This document shows, one piece after another, positions 15,132 through 22,730 of a stretch of DNA of 64,000 nt (its first letter is position 1; each line of letters starts with the position of its first letter). Under the pieces are notes generated by a model. That model ran no database searches. It saw only the letters and a program-made list of their open reading frames with translations, and was not told the DNA's origin. A program made the position numbers and the translations under genes. Source of the stretch: an uncultured Curtobacterium sp. (GTDB lineage Bacteria; Actinomycetota; Actinomycetes; Actinomycetales; Microbacteriaceae); the NCBI GenBank assembly GCA_913778205.1, contig CAJYUW010000006.1:62001-126000 (forward strand), in the 5' to 3' direction.

Positions 15132-16550
15132 ATGACGACGACGACACCGACGCCCGCGACCCGACCCACCCGCAGCACCGCGGTCGCCGTGCTCGTCGCC
15201 GGCACGTTCTTCATGGAGCTCCTCGACGGCACCATCCTCGCCACGGCGGCTCCGGCGATGGGTCGGGACCTCGGCGTCGACTCGGCAGCGGTGGGCGTCG
15301 CGATCACGGCGTACCTCGTCACCCTCGCCGTGTTCATCCCGGTGAGCGGCTGGATCACCGACCGGGTCGGCTCCCGGACGGTGTTCGCCGCGGCGATCGC
15401 GGTCTTCACGATCGCGTCCGCGCTGTGCGCTGCGTCGACGGGACTCGTCGACCTGACCCTCTGGCGCATCCTGCAGGGCCTCGGCGGCGCGATGATGGTC
15501 CCGGTCGGGCGGCTCGTCGTGCTCCGCAGCGCCGGACGGGACCAGCTCGTCACCGCCATCGCGATCCTCACCTGGCCCGCGCTCGCGGCCCCGATCATCG
15601 CGCCCTTCGTCGGCGGCGTGCTCGTCGACACCCTCTCCTGGCACTGGATCTTCCTGATCAACATCCCGCTCGGCGTCGTCGCGTTCGTCGCCGCGCTCGT
15701 GCTCGTCCCGCAGGAGCGGGCGCCGGAACGGGTGCCGTTCGACTGGCTCGGGTCGCTGCTCGCGTGCGTCGGGCTCGGGGCGCTCGTGGTGATGGCGTCG
15801 CTCCTGGCACTCGACGTCATCCCCGTCGTCGCGGTCGTGGTCGCCGGGGTCGTCGGCGCGGGCTGCTGCTGGGCCGCGATCCGGCACTTCCGGCGAGCAC
15901 CGCACCCGATCATGGGCCTGGAGTCGTTCCGGCTCGAGACCTTCCGGGTGTCGCACGCCGGCGGCAGCCTCTTCCGGCTCGCCGTCTCCGCCGTGCCGTT
16001 CGTCCTCCCGCTGCTGTTCCAGGACGCGTGGGGCTGGAGCGCGGTGCTCGCCGGGTCCGCGGTGCTCTGGGTCTTCGTCGGCAACCTCGGGATCAAGCCC
16101 ATGACCACGCCGCTCCTGCGCTGGTTCGGGTACCGGCCGGTGATCGTCGTCTCGTCCGCGGTCGCCGCGCTCAGCGTCGTCGCGATGGCCTCCATGACGC
16201 CGGAGACGCCGTTCTGGCTGCTCGCCGTGCTCCTCGTGGTCAGCGGCGCCGCGCGCTCCGTCGGCTTCACCGCGTACAACACGATCGCGTTCGCCGACGT
16301 GGAACAGGCGGACATGACGCCGGCGAACACCCTGTCGTCGACGCTGCAGCAGACGGCCGCGGGCTTCGGCGTCGCGGTCGCGGCCGTGGTCATCCGTGCC
16401 GCGTCCGGGTTGGGCGGCTCGGGGCCCTACGTCGTGGCGTTCTGGGTCATCGCCGTGCTGCTCGTCGTCGCCTGCGTCGAGGGCGTGCTGATGAGCCGGA
16501 CGGCGGGGGAGACCGTGCGGCCGGTCCGGCGGGTGCGCGCCCGCGCCTGA
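15132..16550 (+). CDS. MFS transporter, DHA2 (EmrB/QacA-like, 14-TM) type
   Basis: A 472-residue membrane protein with about 14 hydrophobic segments. FMELLDGTILATAAPAMGRDL is the TM1 motif of drug:H+ antiporter family 2, and WITDRVGSRTVF is the MFS loop 2-3 motif, with WRILQGLGGAMMVPVGRLVV in TM4-5. The family is mainly exporters. However, the gene is divergent from, and shares a probable IclR operator with, the amino-sugar-acid operon, so import or overflow export of the pathway substrate should be considered. ATG 15132. Its last codons are repeated twice downstream in a roughly 50-bp tandem duplication. Confidence 0.88.
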   Translation: MTTTTPTPATRPTRSTAVAVLVAGTFFMELLDGTILATAAPAMGRDLGVDSAAVGVAITAYLVTLAVFIPVSGWITDRVGSRTVFAAAIAVFTIASALCAASTGLVDLTLWRILQGLGGAMMVPVGRLVVLRSAGRDQLVTAIAILTWPALAAPIIAPFVGGVLVDTLSWHWIFLINIPLGVVAFVAALVLVPQERAPERVPFDWLGSLLACVGLGALVVMASLLALDVIPVVAVVVAGVVGAGCCWAAIRHFRRAPHPIMGLESFRLETFRVSHAGGSLFRLAVSAVPFVLPLLFQDAWGWSAVLAGSAVLWVFVGNLGIKPMTTPLLRWFGYRPVIVVSSAVAALSVVAMASMTPETPFWLLAVLLVVSGAARSVGFTAYNTIAFADVEQADMTPANTLSSTLQQTAAGFGVAVAAVVIRAASGLGGSGPYVVAFWVIAVLLVVACVEGVLMSRTAGETVRPVRRVRARA

Positions 16551-16660
16551 CGGTGCGCGGTGGGTCGCACGCGGTCCGGCGGGTGCGCGCCCGCCTGACG
16601 GCGAGCGGCCGGTCGCACCCGGTCCGGCGGGTGCGCGCCCGCGCCTGACGGCGCGCGCGG
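16523..16660. repeat. Tandem duplication of the MFS gene 3' end
   Basis: GGTCCGGCGGGTGCGCGCCC, part of the codons for the C-terminal PVRRVRARA, occurs inside the gene at 16523 and again at 16573 and 16621 beyond the stop. Each copy is followed by a TGACGG-like segment, so the unit is about 48-50 bp and includes the stop codon. Confidence 0.88.
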
Positions 16661-16797
16661 TCGCACGGCCCTGTCCGTTCGCGACACGGTCACACGCCGG
16701 AAACCCCGCGCGCGCTACAGTCTCAGCAACCTGCCGCAGTCGCCGAGTACGGTGACCGCGGCAGGGTGACCCCGACCACCCGGAACAGGAAGGCAGC

Positions 16798-17574
16798 ATG
16801 GCCGCTCCACAGCAGCGAGGGACCCTCGAGTCCGACGCCGACGTGCAGCCGACCGCGCTCCGCGTCGTCAGCTACAACCTCCGCGAGCACACCGCGAACG
16901 GTGAGCTCGCCGCCCTGGCCGAGGCGTCCCAGGCCGACGTCCTGTGCGTCCAGGAGTGCGACTCGAACGACCTCGCGCCGTCCGTCGGCGGCCTCACGCT
17001 CGCGGCGTCGACCAAGGCGAACCGGCTCGGGCTCGCGATCTACAAGCGCGACGACCGCTTCGAACTGCGCGACTTCAGCATCCACTCGCTGCAGAAGTCG
17101 TTGCACGACCGGGTCCTCGCGCCCGCACACGAGCGCCTCATCGCGATGCACCTCCGCGACCGTGAGGCGGATGCCGAGGTCATCGTCGCCTCGTTCCACG
17201 CGAGCCCGCTGACGGCCACGAACTCCCTGCGCCGCAAGCAGATCGAGGCGGCGCACCAGTTCGTCCGCGACCTCTCGAGCGAGGCCCCGGCGATCATGGT
17301 CGGCGACTTCAACTACCCCTGGTTCCAGACGAACCTGCGCCGGAAGATCGAGGCGCACGGCTTCGCACTGTCACTGTCCGACCAGCCGACCTACCTGCGC
17401 TACCGGAAGTTCACCGGCCACTTCGACTTCGCCACGAGCGTCGGCCTGCACATCGCGGGCGTCGAGACCCTGCCCGCCGGCGTGTCCGACCACCGGCCGA
17501 TCCTCGTGCGCGCGCACTACGAGCACCCGGGCGACACCGCCGGCTACCCGACGATCGACGCCCCCGCCGCCTGA
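16798..17574 (+). CDS. Endonuclease/exonuclease/phosphatase family protein
   Basis: A 258-residue protein of the DNase I-like EEP fold. Motifs in order are VVSYNLREHTANG (Asn), VLCVQECDSND (metal-binding Glu), VASFHASPLTATNSLRR, IMVGDFNYPW (Asp/Asn) and VSDHRPILV (catalytic Asp-His) near the C-terminus. The fold covers nucleases, sphingomyelinases and inositol-phosphate phosphatases, so the substrate is open. No signal peptide is seen, which favours an intracellular substrate such as damaged DNA or RNA. ATG 16798 follows AGGAAGG by about 4 bp. It is convergent with the methionine importer across a repeat-rich gap. Confidence 0.88.
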   Translation: MAAPQQRGTLESDADVQPTALRVVSYNLREHTANGELAALAEASQADVLCVQECDSNDLAPSVGGLTLAASTKANRLGLAIYKRDDRFELRDFSIHSLQKSLHDRVLAPAHERLIAMHLRDREADAEVIVASFHASPLTATNSLRRKQIEAAHQFVRDLSSEAPAIMVGDFNYPWFQTNLRRKIEAHGFALSLSDQPTYLRYRKFTGHFDFATSVGLHIAGVETLPAGVSDHRPILVRAHYEHPGDTAGYPTIDAPAA

Positions 17575-17656
17575 CGCGCGGCCGCGGATACCGTCTGCCG
17601 GTCGTCCCCGCCGCCGGTCGTCCCCGCCGCCGGTCGTCCAACGGGCGCGATGCGGC

Positions 17657-18006
17657 GTTGGTCGCACGACATGCCGTGCGCATCACGCGTTGGTCGCGAT
17701 GAGCGTCGGGTCCCCGGAACGTGAGCGGCACGTCGTGCGACCAACCGCGGCGTCCGAGGCGACCACGGACGGACGGGAGGCACGATGCCGACCCGCACCG
17801 TGCCTCCCGTCCGGGCCGTGGTGCCGCCCGCGATCCGGCGCGCGCTGGTCGCACGACCTGCCGTGCGCATCACGCGTTGGTCGCGTGACACGTCGGGTCG
17901 CCGGAACGTGAGCGGCACGTCGTGCGACCAACCGCGAGGTCCGAGGCGTCGTGACCACGCGACGGACGGGAGGCACGGTGCCGACCTGCACCGTGCCTCC
18001 CGTCCG
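17657..18006. repeat. Compound palindromic repeat, two tandem 187-bp copies
   Basis: The 461-bp gap 17575-18035 holds two copies of a compound element with a period of 187 bp (17659 and 17846). Each copy has an outer inverted repeat, GTTGGTCGCACGAC and GTCGTGCGACCAAC in copy 1, with about 61 bp between the 14-bp arms. Each is followed by a hairpin made of two dispersed elements: copy 1 at 17770-17813 with one mismatch, and copy 2 at 17963-18006 with a perfect 19-bp stem and the loop CGACCT. Genes converge here, so the hairpins are good bidirectional terminators. No ORF is credible. Confidence 0.88.
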
Positions 18007-18035
18007 CCAGGTGGTCGCGTCCGACCCGCGCCGCG

Positions 18036-18707
18036 TCAGCGACGCAGCGTCGCGCGCGCCAGCCGGTTGCCGAGGAACTGCCCGAGCTGGACGATGACCA
18101 CGATGAGCGCGACCGACACGTAGACGACCCACCAGTCGTAGCGCTGCGACCCGTACTGGATCGCGTACTCGCCCAGGCCGCCACCGCCGACGAGCGCCCC
18201 CTGCGCCGTCATGTCGACGATGCCGATGTAGATGAACGTGTAGCCGAGGATGAGCGGTCCGAGGCCTTCGGGGATGAGCACCGTGAGGAGGATCGACAGC
18301 GGGTGCGCACCCGAGGCCCGTGCCGCCTCGACGACGCCCGGGTCCACCGCGAGCAGGTTCTGCTCGACGATCCGGGACACCGCGAACGACGCCGCGAGCG
18401 AGATGGCGAACGTCACCGCCGGCACCCCGATCGTGGTCTGGACGACCACTCGGGAGAGCGGGGCGATCGCGGCGAGGAAGATCACGAACGGGATCGGCCG
18501 GACGAGGTTCACGACCACGTTCAGGATCGTGTACACCGTCCGGCTGCCGAGCAGGTTGCCCGGTCGGGTCGCGTACAGCGCGAGGCCGAGCGCCAGGCCG
18601 ATGACGCCCGCGATGACGAGCGAGATGATCGACATGACGATCGTGTCGCGCACCGCCCCGACGAGGACGTCGAACGAGTCGATCACGCTCTGGAAGGTGT
18701 TGTTCAC
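18036..18707 (-). CDS. metI: Methionine-type ABC transporter permease
   Basis: A 223-residue permease with five hydrophobic segments. The cytoplasmic EAA-like loop VVEAARASGAHPLSILLTVLIPEGLGPL, and the C-terminal GGGGLGEYAIQYG that matches the MetI/YaeE family, identify it. It forms the membrane channel of a D/L-methionine importer with the ATPase and binding protein encoded just upstream. GTG 18707 overlaps the ATPase stop (GTGA), showing translational coupling. It is the last gene of the three-gene operon; two strong hairpins lie just past its stop. Confidence 0.92.
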   Translation of the reverse strand: MNNTFQSVIDSFDVLVGAVRDTIVMSIISLVIAGVIGLALGLALYATRPGNLLGSRTVYTILNVVVNLVRPIPFVIFLAAIAPLSRVVVQTTIGVPAVTFAISLAASFAVSRIVEQNLLAVDPGVVEAARASGAHPLSILLTVLIPEGLGPLILGYTFIYIGIVDMTAQGALVGGGGLGEYAIQYGSQRYDWWVVYVSVALIVVIVQLGQFLGNRLARATLRR

Positions 18708-19744
18708 GCTGCGGCCTCCTCGTCCACGGTGATGCCGCTGCCGCGCAGGTCACGGACCGCCTCGTCGACGGCGTGCGGGTCGTTGCTCGTCAGCTCGTAG
18801 GTGAGCGAGCCGATCCGGCGCTCGCGGATCTCCCCGACGCCGCCGAACACGAGCTCCGCCGTGACGCCGTGCGTCCGCCAGGCGGCGTCGATCCGGTTCT
18901 GCAGGCCGACCTCGTCGGTGATCTGCACGGTCACGAGCCGACCGGTGTGGTGCTCACGGAGCCGCACGAGCTGTTCCTCGGACGGTCGGTCGTGCAGCGC
19001 GGTCCGGACGAACCGCTGCGCGGCCGGGGTCTGCGGCTTCGAGAACACGTCGTACACGTCGCCGACCTCGACCACCCTGCCGTGCTCCATCACGGCGACA
19101 CGGTCCGCGATCTGCCGGACGGCGTCCATCTCGTGCGTGATGACGATGATCGTGACGCCGAGCTCCCGGTTCACCCGGCGGAGCAGCCCGAGGACCTCCG
19201 ACGTGGTGTCCGGGTCGAGGGCGCTCGTCGCCTCGTCGGCGAGCAGCAGCTCGGGGTTCGACGCGAGCGCCCGGGCGATGCCGACGCGCTGCTTCTGCCC
19301 GCCGGAGAGCTGCTCCGGGTAGGCGTACGCGCGGTCGAGCAGCCCGACGAAGTCGAGGAGCTCCGCCACCCGGCGGTCACGCTCCTGCTTGCCGACCCCG
19401 GCCACCTTGAGCGGGTAGGCGACGTTGCCCGCGATCGTCCGGGACCGGAACAGGTTGAACTGCTGGAAGATCATCCCGATGCGCCGACGCGCCTGACGGC
19501 GATCCCGCTCGGGGATCGCCGTCAGTTCTTGTCCGGCGACCGTCACCGACCCGGAGCTCGGGAGCTCCAGGGCGTTGACGAGCCGGACGAGCGTCGACTT
19601 GCCGGCACCGGAGTACCCGATCACCCCGAGGACCTCGCCCTGGTGCACGTCCAGGGAGACGTCGTCCACCGCGGTGACGGACTCGCCGGTGTCGGCGCGG
19701 CGGTAGTGCTTCGAGACGCCGCGGAGTTCGACGAGGGCGGGCAC
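18704..19744 (-). CDS. metN: Methionine-type ABC transporter ATP-binding protein
   Basis: A 346-residue ABC ATPase. Walker A is GYSGAGKST, the Q-loop follows in IFQQFNLF, the signature is LSGGQKQRVGIARAL, Walker B is LLLADEATSALD and the switch His is in VITHEMD. The C-terminal 90 residues, with VRLREHHTGRLVTVQITDEVGLQNRID and EIRERRIGSLTYELTSND, match the NIL/C2 regulatory domain, which binds methionine and slows transport when the cell is replete. GTG 19744 shares one base with the metQ stop (TAGTG). The domain layout fits MetN well. Confidence 0.94.
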   Translation of the reverse strand: MPALVELRGVSKHYRRADTGESVTAVDDVSLDVHQGEVLGVIGYSGAGKSTLVRLVNALELPSSGSVTVAGQELTAIPERDRRQARRRIGMIFQQFNLFRSRTIAGNVAYPLKVAGVGKQERDRRVAELLDFVGLLDRAYAYPEQLSGGQKQRVGIARALASNPELLLADEATSALDPDTTSEVLGLLRRVNRELGVTIIVITHEMDAVRQIADRVAVMEHGRVVEVGDVYDVFSKPQTPAAQRFVRTALHDRPSEEQLVRLREHHTGRLVTVQITDEVGLQNRIDAAWRTHGVTAELVFGGVGEIRERRIGSLTYELTSNDPHAVDEAVRDLRGSGITVDEEAAA

Positions 19745-20694
19745 TACTTCCCGGCCGCCTTCGCGTCCTGCTCGACGGTCGCGAGCTCGCTCTGCAGGTC
19801 GGCGGCGCTCACGTTGCGCGCGACGGCCTGCGGGTAGTCCTGCTTGAAGGCCTGCTGCACGGCGCTGTCCTGGAACAGCTTCGCGAGCGCGAGGTACGTC
19901 GGGTCGTCCTCGTCGGCCTTCCGGACGGCGAACACGTTGACGTAGGGGGCGGCGCTGGCGCTCGCGGGGTCGTCCTTCGAGATGACGTCCTTCACCGGCA
20001 GGCCGGCGGCGGTCGCGAAGTTGTTGTTCACCACGGCCGCGGCGACGGAGCCCTGCTGCAGCGCGTTCGCGGTCTGGGATGCGTCGAGCGTCTGCACGTC
20101 GACCTTGTGCGTCTCGATGTCGGCCGTGGTCGAGAAGGCGCTCCCACCGTCCTTCAACGTGAGGAGCTTCGCGTCCTGCAGCACGAGGAGGGCACGCGCC
20201 TGGTTGATCGCGTCGTTCGGGATCGCGACCTTCGCGTCCGACGGCAGGGCCGAGGCGCTGTCGTACTTCGTCGCGTAGAGCGGCAGCGGGTAGACGGCCG
20301 TCGAGCCGATCGGCTGGATGTCGTCGTCCGAGGTGACGTTGTAGTCCGCGAGGTACTGGATGTGCTGGAACTGGTTGATGTCGACCTGACCGTCCTTGAG
20401 CGCCGGGTTCGGCAGCGAGTAGTCGGAGAAGTTCACCAGCTGCACGGTGACGTTCAGCTTGTCCTTCGCGAGCTTCGTGTACGTCTTCCAGTACGGCAGC
20501 GCCTTGTCCGCGACACCGATCTTCACGGTCTTCGCCGCGCCGGTACCGGCAGCGCCGGCGCCGGCGTCCCCGCCGGAACGGACCGCACCGACGATGACGG
20601 CGACGACGATCGCGACGACGACGACGGCCGCGGCGACGATCCAGCCGATCGGACGTCGGCCCTTCGGCTTCTCGGGCAGTGCAGGTGCGGACAT
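19744..20694 (-). CDS. metQ: Methionine-type substrate-binding protein, membrane-anchored (MetQ/NlpA family)
   Basis: A 316-residue binding protein of the NlpA/MetQ family. VKIGVADKALPYWKTYTKLAKDKLNVTVQLVNFSDYSLPNPALKDGQVDINQFQHIQYL is a classical family N-domain, and NNNFATAAGL matches the ligand-pocket Asn region. It collects methionine outside the cell for MetNI. Unusually, it has no Cys at all and thus no lipobox. An N-terminal GRRPIGWIV plus long hydrophobic helix (about residues 16-38) and a G/A linker must act as a signal anchor instead. First gene of metQNI; AGGAGC precedes ATG 20694. No SAM riboswitch is recognisable upstream. Confidence 0.9.
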   Translation of the reverse strand: MSAPALPEKPKGRRPIGWIVAAAVVVVAIVVAVIVGAVRSGGDAGAGAAGTGAAKTVKIGVADKALPYWKTYTKLAKDKLNVTVQLVNFSDYSLPNPALKDGQVDINQFQHIQYLADYNVTSDDDIQPIGSTAVYPLPLYATKYDSASALPSDAKVAIPNDAINQARALLVLQDAKLLTLKDGGSAFSTTADIETHKVDVQTLDASQTANALQQGSVAAAVVNNNFATAAGLPVKDVISKDDPASASAAPYVNVFAVRKADEDDPTYLALAKLFQDSAVQQAFKQDYPQAVARNVSAADLQSELATVEQDAKAAGK

Positions 20695-20856
20695 GGTGCT
20701 CCTCGTGGGGGTGCGCGGTTCGTGGTGCTCGACTCGCCCGCGGAGCAGCACTGGTCCGTGGCGTGCGTCGAGTGTGGCCGGTGCCCCGCGGGCCCCGCGA
20801 GTTGCGTTCCGCCGTGTTACAGCCGGGTGACAGCGCGGCCCGGTTCACTCGGACGG

Positions 20857-21354
20857 GTGCGCAGCATCGAACTCGTCCTGTCCCCGGCGTCGGACGCGGC
20901 CGTCCGCGCTGCGTGGGACGAGCTGATCGCGGACGGCCTGCCGAGCCTCGGCCGCCACGTGTCGGAGTCGAACGCCCCGCACGTGACGCTGACCGCCGGC
21001 CAGGACCTGGTGTGCCCGGTCGGGTTCGACGCACCGGTGCCGACGGTGCTCCGGGTCGGCGGCGTGCTGCTCTTCCCCGCGGGGACCGAGCGGTCGGTGC
21101 TCGTCCGCGCCGTCGTCCTGGACCCGGCGCTCGCCGCCTTCCACGCGGCGGTGCACCGTGCCGCGCCCGGCGGGGTGGACACCGCACTGCCGGGGTCGTG
21201 GTCACCGCACCTCACGCTCGCGAGGCGCGTGCGCGACGTCGACCTGCCGCGGGCGGTCGTCGCGCTGCGCCGGGCGCCGCTGCCCGACGTGCTCGAGGTC
21301 GGTGGCGTGCGGTTCTGGGACGGGGAGACGGGGACGGTCACCCCGCTCGGGTGA
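20857..21354 (+). CDS. 2H phosphoesterase superfamily protein (2'-5' RNA ligase-like)
   Basis: A 165-residue protein with two H-x-T-x motifs, NAPHVTLTAG near residue 45 and SPHLTLARR near residue 115, spaced as in the LigT/2H superfamily. The central strand ERSVLVRAVVLDPALAAFHAAVHRA fits as well. Family members hydrolyse cyclic phosphates or ligate RNA; the true substrate cannot be assigned. GTG 20857 is the start that gives the normal N-terminal strand. The gene is divergent from metQ and convergent with the alditol oxidase gene. Confidence 0.82.
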   Translation: MRSIELVLSPASDAAVRAAWDELIADGLPSLGRHVSESNAPHVTLTAGQDLVCPVGFDAPVPTVLRVGGVLLFPAGTERSVLVRAVVLDPALAAFHAAVHRAAPGGVDTALPGSWSPHLTLARRVRDVDLPRAVVALRRAPLPDVLEVGGVRFWDGETGTVTPLG

Positions 21355-21442
21355 GCGACGGGGCGGACGCGGGGCGGGCCTCCCGGCCGGTCGTCGACCG
21401 CGCTGGCGACGCTGCGCGCGGTCGGACGCTCGACGCTCGTGG

Positions 21443-22690
21443 TCAGACGCCGAGCACACGCTCCGCGAAGGCGGAGCCGAAGACGCGGTCCGGGTCCGCG
21501 GCGCGGACGAGGTCGCGGACGGCCGGGAGGCGCGGGTACAGCCCGGCGATCGTCCCGCCGTCCAGGGAGCTCATCTTCCCCCAGTGCGGTCGCCCGTCGA
21601 ACGGGGCGAGCAGCCCCTCGAGGTCGGGCAGCAGTGCCGCGACCTCCGCCGGGTGCTTCTTCCACGTGAACGCGATGCAGAGGACGTCCTCGCCCTGGGT
21701 CGGGCTCAGCCAGAACGGGTCGGCGGCCATCGTCCGCACCTCGCAGACGTGCAGGTGCGGCTGGATGCGGTCGGCCATCGTCCTGACCGCGTCGAGTGCC
21801 GCCGCGGCGTGCCGGAGCGGCACGAAGTGCTCGCTCTGGACCTCGGACCCGACGCTCGGCACGGACTCGATCGGGAAGTGGGGGAGCCGGTCCCACCACG
21901 GTCCGACTGAGCCGTCGCGCGCGGTGTGGTGGCCGTCGCCCGGGGAGCCGGGCAGCCGGGGCGCGCCGAACAGGTCGTCGGGCACGGCGACGTCGGTCGC
22001 TCCGGCGGGTACCCGGGACTTCACGAGGACCTCGCCCACCTCGTCGCCGAACACCGTGTAGGAGCAGACCGAGTAGCCGGCGGCGTGGATCGCGGCCACG
22101 TTCGCGGTGAAGACGTCCCAGGGGAGCGGGCCGTAGGTGTCCTGGCGCATGCCGTACGTCGGCTCGACGTCGAGCGTCACCCGCGTGACGATCCCGAACA
22201 GGCCGAGGTGCAGGACGGTGCCGGCGAAGTCCGGGTCGTCGCGGTGGACGGACCGGAGCCCGCCGTCCGGACCGATCAGCTCGAGGGAGCGGACCGCGGT
22301 GCTCAGCGAGCCGAGGGCGGTGCCGGAGCCGTGCGTGCCGGTGGCGACCGCTCCGCCGATCGAGATGTGCGGCAGCGACCCCGTGTTGTGCAGCGCGAAG
22401 CCGGCGCGGTCGAGGTCCGGGGCGACGAGGCCGTACCGGGTGCCCGCACCCATCGTCGCCGTGCGTGCCTCCGCGTCGACGACGAGGTCGGTCGGGATGC
22501 CGGTGAGGTCGAGCAGCACGCCGGGGGAGTCGGCGACGTCGTTGAACGAGTGCCGGGTGCCGAGGCCGTGCACGCGCGGGGAGCGGGCGACGACCTCGGC
22601 AGCCTCGGCGATGCTGCCCGGTCGGACCACGCGCTCGGCCGTGTAGGTGACCGTCCCGGACCAGTTCAGCTCGCTCGTCGTCGACCGCAT
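21443..22690 (-). CDS. FAD-linked alditol oxidase (AldO-like)
   Basis: A 415-residue vanillyl-alcohol-oxidase-family flavoprotein. HGLGTRHSFNDVADSPG contains His47, the equivalent of the residue that carries FAD covalently in Streptomyces AldO. GSLPHISIGGAVATGTHGSG binds FAD, and CEVRTMAADPFWLSP plus RPHWGKM provide the Glu/Arg and Lys of the alditol pocket. It should oxidise the terminal CH-OH of polyols such as xylitol or sorbitol to the aldose, with O2 giving H2O2. D-arabinono-lactone oxidase activity is an alternative. It sits downstream of a DHA2 exporter gene, the gap being about 40 bp. A GGCCGGGAGGC element falls within codons near 21520. Confidence 0.88.
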   Translation of the reverse strand: MRSTTSELNWSGTVTYTAERVVRPGSIAEAAEVVARSPRVHGLGTRHSFNDVADSPGVLLDLTGIPTDLVVDAEARTATMGAGTRYGLVAPDLDRAGFALHNTGSLPHISIGGAVATGTHGSGTALGSLSTAVRSLELIGPDGGLRSVHRDDPDFAGTVLHLGLFGIVTRVTLDVEPTYGMRQDTYGPLPWDVFTANVAAIHAAGYSVCSYTVFGDEVGEVLVKSRVPAGATDVAVPDDLFGAPRLPGSPGDGHHTARDGSVGPWWDRLPHFPIESVPSVGSEVQSEHFVPLRHAAAALDAVRTMADRIQPHLHVCEVRTMAADPFWLSPTQGEDVLCIAFTWKKHPAEVAALLPDLEGLLAPFDGRPHWGKMSSLDGGTIAGLYPRLPAVRDLVRAADPDRVFGSAFAERVLGV

Positions 22691-22730
22691 GGCGCCCACG
22701 ATGCCACGCGCTGCCGACACCGGCCCGAGG

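Noticed and set aside
20695-20856. A SAM riboswitch before metQNI
   Set aside because: No conserved SAM-I or SAM-IV core was found in the leader; only a normal ribosome-binding site is visible.
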